Below, piece after piece: positions 17,860 to 27,200 of a DNA stretch of 62,674 bases. Numbering within the stretch: position 1 is the stretch's first letter; each line of letters opens with the position of its first letter. The translations under genes were made by a program, and so were the position numbers. Origin of the DNA: CAYTGM01 sp964437365 (GTDB lineage: Bacteria; Sumerlaeota; Sumerlaeia; SLMS01); contig CAYTGM010000028.1 in assembly GCA_964437365.1 (NCBI GenBank), positions 1 to 62,674 on the forward strand, written 5' to 3'. The notes below the pieces were generated by a model. It did not search any database. It was given only the letters and a program-made list of their open reading frames with translations, and was not told where the DNA came from.

Positions 17860-19284
17860 ATGAAGATTTTACTGACTGGGGCGACAGGTTATGTTGGCGG
17901 GAGATTGTTGCCAAGACTCCTGGAGCAGGGGCATAATCTTCGTGTTCTCGTGCGAGATCGCGATCGAATTGAAGGAAGAGAATGGGTTAAAGAGGTCGAG
18001 ATATACGAAGGTGATTTAACAAAACTCGAGACCCTTGAGGGCCTTTGTGACGACATAGATGTCGCCTATTATCTCGTCCATTCCATGCAATCGGGCGGTA
18101 AGTACCGGCAACTCGACCGCAAGGCGGCAAGAAACTTCGCGAAAGTTGGCACTGAGCTGAAAAAGGTCATTTACCTCGGCGGACTGCAACCCTCGAGGAC
18201 AGATGCTTCCCAACACCTCATCAGCCGAGCGGAGGTCGGAAAAATACTGCGCGATCATTTACCCGCGACAGAATTCAGGGCCGGTCCGATTATAGGGTCC
18301 GGATCCGCCAGCTTTGAAATGGTTCGCTACCTGACGGAAAGAATACCTGTCATGGTCACACCGAAATGGATTAAAAATCAGATTCAGCCGATCGCTATCA
18401 GAGATGTGCTCAGTTATCTTCTCACAGCGCTCTCCAAAGAACCTCTTGGAGTTGTTGATATCGGAACCAACCGACTGACGTTTAGATCCATGATGCTCCA
18501 GCTGGCCAAGGAGCGCCAGTTGAAGCGCGTTATTATTTCCACTCCTGTGCTGGCTCCGCGCCTGGCAGCCCGCTGGGTAGGGCTTGTCACTCCTATTTCG
18601 AACAAAATTGCTGTACCATTGGTAGAAGGCGTTATTCATTCGCTGGTTGCGGATACAACGAAAGCCGAAAAGTACTTCCCGGAGATCAAACCGATCCGGT
18701 ATAGACGCGCTGTCCAGTACGCCCTTAGAAAGATTGAGAAAGGGCTGGTTGAGACTCGCTGGAGCGGAGCCCTTGGTGAAGGTCCCACCTATGAGTTGGT
18801 TGACCGTGAAGGGCTCATCCAGGAAAAAAGAACGCAGTACGTTGATTTGCCGCCATCAGACGTCTATAAGAGCTTTGCAAGTATCGGGGGTGAAAGGGGC
18901 TGGCTTGTCTGGAGATGGGCATGGAAAGTAAGAGGTTGGCTCGACCAGATCGTTGGCGGACCAGGCCTGCGAAGAGGTCGAAGGCACCCTCTGGATATCT
19001 TGCCAGGAGAAGCACTGGATTTCTGGCGTGTTGAGAAGGTTGAGTTCCCGAACATCCTGCGCCTGCGAGCCGAAATGAAAGTCCCGGGAGAAGCCTGGCT
19101 TCAGTGGGAAACAGTTCCGGAAGGAACAGGTACACGACTCATACAGAAGGCTATATTTGCTCCGAAAGGCGTTTTGGGGGTCGTTTACTGGTATAGTCTT
19201 TATCCAGTTCATCTCTTTATCTTCAGCGATATGGTGAATGCCATCGCGAGAGATGCCAGGAATCTCTCTGTTCCGAGTAAGTAG
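17860..19284 (+). CDS. NAD(P)-binding SDR/DUF2867 protein
   Basis: The 474-residue protein has an N-terminal Rossmann domain of the atypical SDR/NmrA type, with the nucleotide-binding GATGYVGGRLLPRL at residue 7 and AYYLVHSM near residue 68. The C-terminal third (about 320-470) fits DUF2867, with GGERGWLVWRWAWKVRGWLD and the conserved terminal KGVLGVVYWYSLYPVH. Proteins of this layout are widespread but their substrate is not established. The gene stands alone, divergent from the FAD dehydrogenase gene with a 143-base gap. Confidence 0.88.
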   Translation: MKILLTGATGYVGGRLLPRLLEQGHNLRVLVRDRDRIEGREWVKEVEIYEGDLTKLETLEGLCDDIDVAYYLVHSMQSGGKYRQLDRKAARNFAKVGTELKKVIYLGGLQPSRTDASQHLISRAEVGKILRDHLPATEFRAGPIIGSGSASFEMVRYLTERIPVMVTPKWIKNQIQPIAIRDVLSYLLTALSKEPLGVVDIGTNRLTFRSMMLQLAKERQLKRVIISTPVLAPRLAARWVGLVTPISNKIAVPLVEGVIHSLVADTTKAEKYFPEIKPIRYRRAVQYALRKIEKGLVETRWSGALGEGPTYELVDREGLIQEKRTQYVDLPPSDVYKSFASIGGERGWLVWRWAWKVRGWLDQIVGGPGLRRGRRHPLDILPGEALDFWRVEKVEFPNILRLRAEMKVPGEAWLQWETVPEGTGTRLIQKAIFAPKGVLGVVYWYSLYPVHLFIFSDMVNAIARDARNLSVPSK

Positions 19285-19335
19285 CGCCTGACCCATTGAT
19301 CGAACAAGAAGTTGAGGGAGCCTCCTCAATTCTGA

Positions 19336-19506
19336 TGGTGTCATGGCGTAACCAACCTCATTGAACGAGCGATCAAAGAGCTGAAGAAGAAAACGGAAGT
19401 GATCCCCTCACTCCCCAATGAGGAGTCAGCGATGCGCATCTATGGAGCCCTCCTGATGGACCTCGAAGAGCGCTGGGAAAAACGAGGAATCTACATCCAC
19501 GTTTAG
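19336..19506 (+). pseudogene. IS256-family (Mutator type) transposase, C-terminal remnant
   Basis: An open frame from 19336 to the stop at 19504-19506 encodes about 56 residues. They match the conserved end of IS256-type transposases: TNLIERAIKELKKKT followed by PNEESAMRIYGALLMDLEE. There is no start codon, an in-frame TGA lies at 19333, and the catalytic DDE region is absent upstream, where the end of the SDR gene is found. It is therefore a fossil of a larger insertion element. Terminal inverted repeats and target duplications were not found. Confidence 0.75.
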
Positions 19507-19604
19507 ACGAACAACCAAAAAGGTCACAGAAACCCTGAACCCTCGACCAAAAGCACCAGCAAGAATTTACAGCAAACTCTTCACACGACACTCAAATTCT
19601 CGCC

Positions 19605-19678
19605 AGGGACGATGCCGGATCGATGTCGGAGCGATCCCGGTCCGATGGCGATCGGACCGGGAACGTTCCGGTATTATC
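19605..19678. repeat. Hairpin repeat, copy 1 (with perfect 11-bp stem)
   Basis: This segment has a perfect inverted repeat with 11-base arms, CCCGGTCCGAT and ATCGGACCGGG, around the loop GGCG at 19636-19661. It is preceded by the near-direct repeats GATGCCGGATCGATGTCGGA. A second copy with the same order lies at 42317-42401, where the stem is 8 bases. The conserved flanks and stem indicate a dispersed REP-like element, not a terminator, as no T-run follows. Confidence 0.8.
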
Positions 19679-20013
19679 GCGGGATCGTCGATATTAACGG
19701 CGGGCGCAGGCGCCTTAATTATGAGGCGGGCAATGCTACAGCGATGGAGCGTCCTGCTTCTGGCATATTCATAAGTTCTCTGCACAGAGCAGTTTGAAGT
19801 TGATCAGGAGAGTTATTATGGATCCATCATCATGCTCGGTACCCTTCCTCGCCAAGTCTTCTTGATTTTCAGGGAAACGGGCCGGCCAACAGCTTTTGCT
19901 GTTTGGAGCGTCACGTTTCAGATAATTTATCTTCATTTAATGTCAGCAATTGCTTGAATAAAGGGAATTGAGGATACAGGAGAGTACGAATCTATTTAGA
20001 GGCAGAGGTACAG

Positions 20014-20193
20014 ATGACACCATTCAACCCTAAAACATCGTTTCGCCCCACAGAGGAGAAGGTTAAGGAGGAAAGTTCATCAGATTCGTCGAATGCCTCT
20101 CAACGTGAACGCCGAGCCTGTCTTTCCTGGTTCTTTCGAACGCAGCGCTCACAGAATATCATGACTGATCGCTCTCACAAAAACGCCGACTGA
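20014..20193 (+). CDS. Possible small protein, 59 residues
   Basis: A short frame starts at ATG 20014, with AGAGG 7-8 bases upstream, and encodes a 59-residue basic protein (opening MTPFNPKTSFRPTEEK) with no recognised motif, signal peptide or membrane segment. It lies in an otherwise gene-poor stretch between the transposase remnant and the pilin-like gene. The ribosome-binding site is the only positive evidence; it may be chance. Confidence 0.3.
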   Translation: MTPFNPKTSFRPTEEKVKEESSSDSSNASQRERRACLSWFFRTQRSQNIMTDRSHKNAD

Positions 20194-20238
20194 GTGATCA
20201 ATACGGCGACATGGGGCGGCTCTTATCAAGACCAAGAT

Positions 20239-20269
20239 AAATAGAAAACCGGGGGCGTTACGCCCCCGG
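20239..20269 (-). terminator. Intrinsic terminator of the pilin-like gene
   Basis: Read on the minus strand there is a stem of 9 base pairs (CCGGGGGCG / CGCCCCCGG, loop of three, at 20249-20269) followed directly by TTTTCTATTT. It lies 70 bases downstream of the stop codon of the minus-strand pilin-like gene. The T-rich tract on only that side gives the direction. Confidence 0.85.
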
Positions 20270-20339
20270 GAATTTATAAGCCCTGCCCGTAGATATTTAT
20301 CTCATAAGTTAGTGGAAGATAATTTTCTATGGAATCCCA

Positions 20340-20963
20340 TTATTTGTTTACGAGTGCTGACGCTTCCGCTGGGACCTGACCTCCGACACGCGCAATTCCG
20401 CCGGCACTGATCGTTCCGTTGGTAGGATCATATATACCTTCTAGAAACATTCCTTTGCTCATGGATCCCTGTTCCAGAAAATACACCCTGAAGTTGATCG
20501 CTGATCCTGTCCGATCTGGTCCAAAACTTTCGATACACCATCCGGCGAAGGAAGGGCCATTGGGCTCAGGTGGATTCGTGAAGTTTCTAAAATCTGCGAA
20601 CCCTGCGTAGGACATATCATCTTTTCCAGCGAACGCTCCACCGCTGAGTCCCAGTGTTGTTGCCTTATCAATGAATATATCGCGGGCAGGTTCCAATGAA
20701 GTAATGTAGGCGATGGGGGTTGTTAATGGGACCAAGCTTTGAAATGCATTGAAACCACTGTTTTGTGATGGAGGGTATCGGTTCGAATCAATGTAGTAAC
20801 TCTCCAAGGCTGTGGCGATGGTCCGTTGGTCAGATTTAACTCGAGAGACTTTAGCACGTGTTTGTGCTTCCAGGAAGTTTGGAACGGCGATAGCGGCGAG
20901 GATGGCAATAATTGCGACGACGATGAGAAGTTCAATAAGTGTAAATGCTTTGAGAGATTTCAT
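20340..20963 (-). CDS. Type IV pilin/pseudopilin-like protein (prepilin N-terminal methylation domain)
   Basis: The 207-residue protein begins with a textbook prepilin leader and helix: MKSLKAFTLIELLIVVAIIA, with the expected Phe after the short basic leader (Ala instead of Gly at -1) and Glu at +5. It continues into IAVPNFLEAQTRAKVSR, as in GspG-like pseudopilins. The remaining part is a globular domain. In this kind of genome such proteins are numerous and may be surface or secretion components. No other pilus gene is adjacent. A perfect 16-bp palindrome shared with sugar genes lies 27 bases upstream of the start, suggesting regulation with the carbohydrate locus. Confidence 0.9.
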   Translation of the reverse strand: MKSLKAFTLIELLIVVAIIAILAAIAVPNFLEAQTRAKVSRVKSDQRTIATALESYYIDSNRYPPSQNSGFNAFQSLVPLTTPIAYITSLEPARDIFIDKATTLGLSGGAFAGKDDMSYAGFADFRNFTNPPEPNGPSFAGWCIESFGPDRTGSAINFRVYFLEQGSMSKGMFLEGIYDPTNGTISAGGIARVGGQVPAEASALVNK

Positions 20964-20989
20964 AATGAGGACAATCCTTTATCCATGAT

Positions 20990-21005
20990 GCTTAATCAAT
21001 TAAGC
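20990..21005. promoter_or_regulatory. Putative LacI-type operator (site 1, pilin-like gene)
   Basis: The sequence GCTTAATCAATTAAGC has perfect 7-base arms around a CA centre. It sits 27-42 bases upstream of the minus-strand pilin-like start codon. It matches sites at 21375, 24136 and 49016 in length, outer GC/TTAA halves and central CA/TG step. Function as an operator is inferred. Confidence 0.7.
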
Positions 21006-21374
21006 AATCTTGAGCGATCGTCAAGCACAAATTCGCTCAAATATGATTTTTTGTGATCGAATTTGATTGCAATTATTGAACAGAGTGAAATCGAAGAGAA
21101 AATAAACGGGCATTCAGACTCAAACAAACCTATTCAAAGGAGTTTTGTCTCTGGAGGAAAAAAGGCAGTTAAATCTTATCTATTGTGAAACTTTAAGTTT
21201 AGAATCCTTCATTCGATGGACTCTCAGGGTCTCTCCACGGATCATTCGGGGGGTAGAGCAGGTTAAAACTCCTAATTGGATGAGCGAAATAGATTGATTT
21301 TAATTTTTTTCATCTATCAGACGCTTTTTTCCCTCGACAGACTGTATGGCTATTGTTAACGAATACTCCAGATG

Positions 21375-21390
21375 GCTTAATTGTTTAAGC
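21375..21390. promoter_or_regulatory. Putative LacI-type operator (site 2, secreted beta-sandwich protein)
   Basis: The sequence GCTTAATTGTTTAAGC, extended by one G/C pair on each side, forms 7-base outer arms (GGCTTAA/TTAAGCC). It lies 139 bases upstream of ATG 21529, in the long leader between the divergent pilin-like and secreted genes. It shares the consensus of sites 1, 3 and 4. Confidence 0.7.
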
Positions 21391-21528
21391 CTCCGTGCGG
21401 TTTTTCCCAGTTTCTTCCTCCTTGAGACGAGTCAGAAATTCATCCGAAAGACCGCGAAAAACCTAAAGATGGCTGAATTTATCATCCCCGGTTCAGACCA
21501 TGACTCTCAAATGCAGGAGACAAAACAC

Positions 21529-22776
21529 ATGAAAAAAGGGATCATCTTATCCACAGCAGCACTAATGCTCGCTGCCTCAATTGGCTCAGCTCAGCTGGCC
21601 GTCAATGTTCCAACTGAAGGAACAGGCGTCTCAGTCACAGGTTCAGGTGCACCAGCAGACGCACCCGTAGAACTTTTTGTAAACGATGTATCTCAGGGAT
21701 CTGTTTTCGCAGATGGCTCCGGCGATTTCAGCTTCGTCGTTGACCTTACTGCCGGCGATATTCTTACAGCTCAGATCGCTCGCGTTTGGAACTTTAATAC
21801 TGATGGCGACTCCGAAGGTTGGGCACCCATCGGTGGCCCTACAGTGGTAGCCGGCGGAGTTATGACGGTCACGAATGACGGATCAAACGGTGCTGGCGCA
21901 TCAAATATAGACATCAACCTCGCTGGTGGTACAGTTTTCAGTTCACCTGAGACTTGCCGGGCCTTCGAAATGCGTTACGCTATCAACGGTTCATTCTCAC
22001 CATCCTCAAGCACTGTTATCACAGATGCAGGTGGTGGATTCGGTTTCGGCGCGGGCTGGAATCCCTTTAACACAGGTGGAGCCTTTGTAACGACTTACGT
22101 TGATCTTGGTACCGATGGCACTGGAGCAGCTACAAACTGGGTTGGTGCAACTGACATTACTCAGATCGATGTTGCAGCAAGTGGCTTCGGCATTGGAGAT
22201 ACCATCGCGATCGATTATATCCGCGTTAAAGAAAGCATGAGCTGGGAATTCCGCATCGATGGCGACTTCCAGGGTCTCGCTGTAACTGGTGGAACAGGCA
22301 GTGTATCAGGTGGCTCTCTCAACCTGGAGGCGACTGCAGCAAACCAACTCCTTCAAGTTTCTCCGCTATTCGTTCAAGTTGATGGCACGTATTTCAATCA
22401 GTTCTCGGCAGGTGTTTCTACTACAACTGATCCATTCTCAAACGGTCTGAACACTGCTGCTTTTAACTACCTGAGAACAAACGACGGCTTCTCAGGCGCA
22501 GGCTACACAAGCATCGTTTACAATGGTGATGGAACATCACAGGTAGTGACAGCTGACGGAACACAAGCTCCATCATATGGCACCGGTGCCTTCTCAGCCG
22601 GACCCAACGCTATTAACAACGGTGGTTTTTTCCAGGCTGGAACGGCTGCGGCAGCTAGTGACGTTATCAGCGTAGACTACATCCGTATTTCTCCTGCATC
22701 TGCAGTTGGACCAGCTGCTCCTGTAACGGCATTAGTGGATACTTCAGTTAACGACTGGATGATGCTCGACAACTAA
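21529..22776 (+). CDS. Secreted Ig-like/beta-sandwich protein, possible glycan-binding surface protein
   Basis: The 415-residue product starts at ATG 21529 (AGGAGA nine bases upstream), followed by a clean signal peptide (GIILSTAALMLAASIGSAQ). Next comes an Ig-like domain of about 75 residues (APVELFVNDVSQGSVFADG), then two related beta-sandwich modules of about 150 residues. The first opens RVWNFNTDGDSEGWAPIGG, the second SWEFRIDGDFQGLAVTGG, and each ends in an IDYIRV/VDYIRI strand. The protein ends in SVNDWMMLDN. The same arrangement makes up the last 400 residues of the PHP-like protein at 49.1-52.6 kb, whose tail is SLEDWWIY. A role in binding a polymer is inferred from the fold type and the shared operator; no catalytic motif is seen. 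Confidence 0.82.
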   Translation: MKKGIILSTAALMLAASIGSAQLAVNVPTEGTGVSVTGSGAPADAPVELFVNDVSQGSVFADGSGDFSFVVDLTAGDILTAQIARVWNFNTDGDSEGWAPIGGPTVVAGGVMTVTNDGSNGAGASNIDINLAGGTVFSSPETCRAFEMRYAINGSFSPSSSTVITDAGGGFGFGAGWNPFNTGGAFVTTYVDLGTDGTGAATNWVGATDITQIDVAASGFGIGDTIAIDYIRVKESMSWEFRIDGDFQGLAVTGGTGSVSGGSLNLEATAANQLLQVSPLFVQVDGTYFNQFSAGVSTTTDPFSNGLNTAAFNYLRTNDGFSGAGYTSIVYNGDGTSQVVTADGTQAPSYGTGAFSAGPNAINNGGFFQAGTAAAASDVISVDYIRISPASAVGPAAPVTALVDTSVNDWMMLDN

Positions 22777-22817
22777 TCCTTACTACTGGATTAAATAAGT
22801 GAGTTTGAAATAAGCCT

Positions 22818-22858
22818 GGCCGCCGATCAGATAATTTATCGGCGGCCTTGCTCTTTTT
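22818..22858 (+). terminator. Intrinsic terminator after the secreted beta-sandwich gene
   Basis: A perfect 10-bp stem, GGCCGCCGAT and ATCGGCGGCC with a 10-base loop (22818-22847), is followed by TTGCTCTTTTT. It begins 42 bases after the stop codon, so the secreted gene at 21.5 kb is a single transcription unit separated from lacI. Confidence 0.92.
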
Positions 22859-22868
22859 ACTTCCCACA

Positions 22869-22884
22869 CTGTAAGCGCTTACAG
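22869..22884. promoter_or_regulatory. Perfect cre-like LacI-family palindrome
   Basis: The sequence CTGTAAGCGCTTACAG is a perfect 16-bp palindrome with a central CG, fitting the general LacI/GalR and CcpA site pattern (TGNAANCGNTNNCA). It lies about 130 bases upstream of the LacI-family start codon and is a different motif from the GCTTAA-type sites. It could be an autoregulatory site or the target of a second regulator. Confidence 0.65.
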
Positions 22885-22891
22885 ATTGTCC

Positions 22892-22954
22892 ACTTAATTT
22901 AAGTAAAATGCCTTGACCTAATGGCTCCTGAACCGAATAAGTAACTATTGGTTC
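22892..22954. promoter_or_regulatory. Two further dyads upstream of lacI
   Basis: At 22892-22904 ACTTAATTTAAGT has 6-base arms around one T; it resembles the GCTTAA-type operator with a shortened centre. At 22930-22954 an imperfect inverted repeat pairs GAACCGAATA with TATTGGTTC. Together with the palindrome at 22869 this makes three dyads in 90 bases, so the lacI promoter region is likely under multiple control. The exact promoter elements are not clear. Confidence 0.4.
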
Positions 22955-23010
22955 GGAAATAATTATTCATACCTTCCCTTCATATCAACGTCAGGAAAGG
23001 CTCAACGCAC

Positions 23011-24078
23011 ATGGGCAAAACAAAGAAACGCGTAACGATCATGTCGATCGCTAATCACCTCGGACTCTCAGTAGCCACTGTCTCATACGTTCTCAATGAC
23101 AAGGTCACGGAAAATGGAATTCCAGAGAAGACGGCTAAGCGCGTCAAAGATGCCGCCCAGGAGCTTGGATATGTACCTAACGACCTAGCCCGAAGCTTGA
23201 GACGGCAGAAAACTTCATCGATCGGCATCGTTCTTTCCGACCTCCAGCAGGGATGGGCAGATAGAACCATGAAAGGCGTTCTGTCAGTGATTGATCCAGA
23301 AGGTTATGTCGCCTATATGTCAGTTCACTTCTGGGATCCAACCCGTGAAAAAAGGGAAATCGAGTCCATGGTGAAGAGGCGTATGGAAGCCATCATCACC
23401 GTTCCTATGGTCGAAAACGCCGAGCTATACAACAAATTGTCCGATCAGGGGATTCAATTGATTTTCCTTCAGGATGAACTTGAAGACTGCCCCGAGATAA
23501 GTTTCTGTATGTGGGACGCTAAAAATGCAGCCAAGGAATGCGTTAAACATCTTATCGAAACGGGAAGAAAGAAGATTGGATTTTCAGGCGTAGACCATAT
23601 GACCCCCTGGCTGAAAATGCGTCTTGAAGGGTACCGGGAAGCCCTTAGAGAAGCTGGAATGACCGTTAACGAAGACTGGATTTGCCTCGATCACCGTGAG
23701 TCGATTCCCACGACCGGCGAAGACAACACCCACTTTGGTTCGGCCATTATGAAGCTCTATGAATCGACTGAAGACCGACCTGATGCTTTTCTGGCCATGA
23801 ATGATGCCGTCGCGATGACAACGCTTTCAGTTATTCGTGATCGCTACAATCAGAGCATTCCGGAGGATGTCGCAATAATAGGGATGGGGGATCTGGCTTT
23901 CGGGCCTCTGACGGGACTTTCTTCTGCTCATGAGCCTGTGGAAGAAGTCGGTCAGGAAGCGGCTAGAATTGCCTTGAATTTGATTAAGAGCAAGGGCGGT
24001 GAGCAACATCGTGGTCTTGTAAAATCAGATGATATTGTGATTCGTGGTTCTACCTCCCCTCCCAGTGTCAGCTACTAG
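23011..24078 (+). CDS. LacI-family transcriptional regulator
   Basis: This is a 355-residue LacI/GalR regulator. The N-terminal helix-turn-helix (MSIANHLGLSVATVSYVLND, residues 11-30) and hinge helix region (YVPNDLARSLRRQ) are complete; the recognition helix has VSYVLN where many members have VSRVLN. The rest is a periplasmic-binding-protein-like effector domain (IGIVLSDLQQGW, IGFSGVDHMTPW, DAFLAMNDAVA, VAIIGMGD). It lies directly upstream of the seven-gene sugar operon on the same strand, 130 bases before its first start codon. It is the obvious candidate to bind the 16-bp palindromes at 20990, 21375, 24136 and 49016; the inducer is probably a sugar released by that operon's enzymes. Confidence 0.95.
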   Translation: MGKTKKRVTIMSIANHLGLSVATVSYVLNDKVTENGIPEKTAKRVKDAAQELGYVPNDLARSLRRQKTSSIGIVLSDLQQGWADRTMKGVLSVIDPEGYVAYMSVHFWDPTREKREIESMVKRRMEAIITVPMVENAELYNKLSDQGIQLIFLQDELEDCPEISFCMWDAKNAAKECVKHLIETGRKKIGFSGVDHMTPWLKMRLEGYREALREAGMTVNEDWICLDHRESIPTTGEDNTHFGSAIMKLYESTEDRPDAFLAMNDAVAMTTLSVIRDRYNQSIPEDVAIIGMGDLAFGPLTGLSSAHEPVEEVGQEAARIALNLIKSKGGEQHRGLVKSDDIVIRGSTSPPSVSY

Positions 24079-24135
24079 GGCCTGTATGGAGTTCCTTTTT
24101 TTCTTCATTTTTTAAGAATATCCTTGAGCCGGAGT

Positions 24136-24151
24136 ACTTAAACATTTAAGG
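24136..24151. promoter_or_regulatory. Putative LacI-type operator (site 3, glycan operon)
   Basis: The sequence ACTTAAACATTTAAGG has perfect 6-base arms CTTAAA/TTTAAG around a CA centre. It sits in the 130-base gap between lacI and the operon, ending 57 bases before the chosen start at 24209. It is the most divergent of the four related sites but keeps the TTAA halves and central CA. Confidence 0.6.
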
Positions 24152-24208
24152 TTCATGGGTGTGGCCAGTTTACCACAAAGCACCACTATTCCCCGGGCAA
24201 GAGAACCC

Positions 24209-27200
24209 ATGAGCCGAAAGACATCCTCACATCGCCGAAATTCGTGCAGATGGTGGCTCATCATATCCCTCCTTCATGTGACACTCACCATGGCTGGTCC
24301 ATTAGCTCAACCGGACAACGGAATCGTTCTTTTCTACACTGAAGGGCCACCCTCAGAAAGCCTGATGGGACTCAAAGACCCCTCAGTCACGTCGGGGGAA
24401 TTGATCATCTGGTGGGATGATATCGAACATACCGAAGGAGAGTATGACTGGTCGAAGATTGATTCAGATATGGCAGCATGGGGAGCTCAGGGTAAAAAAC
24501 TGGACATCAGGCTGTCCACGGTACACCTTTCTCCGAACACTACGCCCTCCTGGCTATACAATAAGTACAATGTACGAAGGATTGGAAGAGGGGTCTATAC
24601 AGGTTTTAATTCTAATAAAATTGCTCCGTATCAGATTCTTGGAGGAGATAAGGTCGAAATTCCATCGTCTTCTGGATATCTCGAGAAAGATTACCAGTTA
24701 GTATCTGATTCGCCTGGGCCATTACTTTCACTGGTAGTAACAGTTCCTCCTCAAAGTCGCTGGTCTATCCAATGGGATCATCAGGCATTCGGCCAGGGAG
24801 AATTCAAGTGCGAAGTTTTCAACCAAGCTACCGGCGATTTAATTGAAACCTTCAGCTATGATAACGCCGATTCTCCGAGCACAGGTTTTGAGTTCGAGAC
24901 CGGCGATGTCCACCAGCTTGAATTGAAATGGACCGTTGAATCGGGAAAATGGGGAATTGATAACGTTAATCTACTTCCTATCCAGGAAAATTCCCCGACA
25001 CGGATAACTGATTTTCGAGATCCTGAAGATAAGCACCTGGCCTGGAAGGCTGGTGAGGAAGCTGTCATTTCTCTCGGAGGCGACCAGGCGGGCATCAGGT
25101 TGAGTTCCGACAAGGAGCAAGATCTTCAAATACTTCGGAACGACCCTGATATATATCCAATTAAGTACCGTGAAGGCTACCTCTTCGATTTCGAGTTGAA
25201 GGCGCTAAAGGAAAGTCGGGTCACTTTCTATCTGCGGTCCTCCCGCTATCCAAATGCAATAGATCTTAAAGAAACCATCGACCTTGAGCCGGGTCAGGAG
25301 ACCACACTCCGTGCTTATAACTGGAAGCTCACTCCACTACGAGACGGTATCGCTGAACTGGTCATGGAAGGACCAGGAGATGTTCTCGTTCGTGAAGTGC
25401 GTCACAGACAATGGTCAGAAAGAGTCACCATCTTTCCAGATTACTTCAGCCCAGTCTTCCAGGAAAAATGGGCCGGCTTCATCAAGGCTTTTGCCCACAG
25501 ATATAGAGATAACCCGACTCTTGGAACTGTCAGTGTGGGAGGTTTTGGTCGCTGGGAAGAAGTCATGCTGGACGAAGATATGCATGGACTTCTTGATGAC
25601 CAGTGGGTCGCAAGAGGCTTTACGGATGAGAACTACCTCAAACTGGTCGAGTGGTCGATGAATCTGTATAGATCACTTCTCCCCGACTCACCTCTGAGAA
25701 TATGTCTCGCCTATGGTCTGAATGATACCAATGACGTAGACTGGATTTACCACCGTACGGCTCAGGAAGCCGCAAAAAGAGGGATTGGTCTCAAGCAAAA
25801 TGGTATGAGTGAGAAGTACGACACCTGGGATAGCAATACGAATACAAGCTATATCTATAATCGTTACCGCTATGATGAAGATGTAAAGATGACCCATGAA
25901 ACGGGAGGTCAGATTTACAGAAACACCTTGAATGCTCACGGCCATCCGATTTCGCTTCTCAATAGAGTTTTGTTAAACCGAACTGACTTTTTGTTTCTAT
26001 ATGGTCCCGATGTCGTTGGTCGTCATATCAGGAAATACTTTCACTATGCGACTGAACAGATGGGAAGCAGTCAGATTACCCGTTTTTTTTGCCATTTAGG
26101 CGATTATACAATGGTGAATGAGCATTCTCATCAGCCTGTTGACTACCGCAACCTCTGGATGGGAATACGGCAGGTTCACGATTATCGATATAAGCCGGGC
26201 TATGTTTCCATCGATGGAGAAAAGTGTATTCAAACAACTCCTGAACAACCCCGCCTTCTGTTCGATATCGATGATCGCTGGCAGTATGAAGGAATGTATG
26301 GATGTGAGTTGGTTATCCACTATCTTGACGAAGGTTCAAAGCCTTTCACCGTACAGGTATTTGATCAGTCAACGAGAACTTGGCGCACCCTCGGAAAAGT
26401 AAGCCGGAATAATACAAATACCTGGAAGACCTATACGGTTTATGATTCAGCGTGGTGTCGTTCTCCACGCAACAGCGGAGAGGACGACCATGTAGATCTG
26501 ATTCTGCAATCAGAAGATAATTCCGTCCTTACTGTAAAGCTCTTGGAGTTGAATTTTGTCCCTGCTAAAGACTGGAAAATTCACACACTGATCGAAGAAC
26601 AACGCTCTACTGAGACCACTGACTTGGTTTCCGTAGCGAGCCGGTCTTTTCAGCTCACTCAAGCTCAGGCCCACGGCACTGCTCTCATCGAGGTTCCTCT
26701 CAGCGTTCCAGAACGAATACGCACAAACCTTGTGGGGCGTCTGTATCACATTAATGAGGATTCTAAACACGAGACGCTCGTTAGTGAAAAAGAATATTAT
26801 ATGCCTGCCGATGGTGACTTCTTCGGGTTGCCCTTCATCTCCCATCCCAATGGCGGAAATTACCGTTTAGAGATCCACACAAACCAGGGAGAAGCGGGCT
26901 GGATTTTAAATGATTCTGGAGATCCAGCAATTCGCATCATGAGCTATACACTAACAGAGAATGTGCAGCTGGAAACGTCTGGTGAAAAAGTCCTCGAGGT
27001 TGGTGATAGTCTTGTTGTGACTCTGGATAGTGACCGACCATTCGCGGGCTTCTCACTGGCAATGGAAGAGAATGAAGTTCCCCCTGACCCTCTTGAAGAG
27101 ATCGAAGAAGATACTTCTGTGGTTTCCGTGATGGTCTATAAGAAGCATGCTGATGGATCGAAGAGCGGCCCCATTGCGGCAACAGACTGGTTTCGCCTGC

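Larger units (their letters stand above)
20964..21528. other. Divergent regulatory region, 565 bases without a gene
   Basis: This AT-rich stretch separates the minus-strand pilin-like gene from the plus-strand secreted gene and holds two putative operators (20990 and 21375). A further 13-base near-palindrome, AAACTTTAAGTTT, is at 21188-21200. The reading frame that runs from 21346 into the secreted gene is probably untranslated here, because the operator and the best ribosome-binding site argue for the start at 21529. A long 5' leader of more than 100 bases is therefore likely. Confidence 0.6.

Noticed and set aside
21346..21528. Longer start of the secreted beta-sandwich protein
   Set aside because: The 61 extra codons cover the operator and would place the signal peptide internally; ATG 21529 has an ideal ribosome-binding site.
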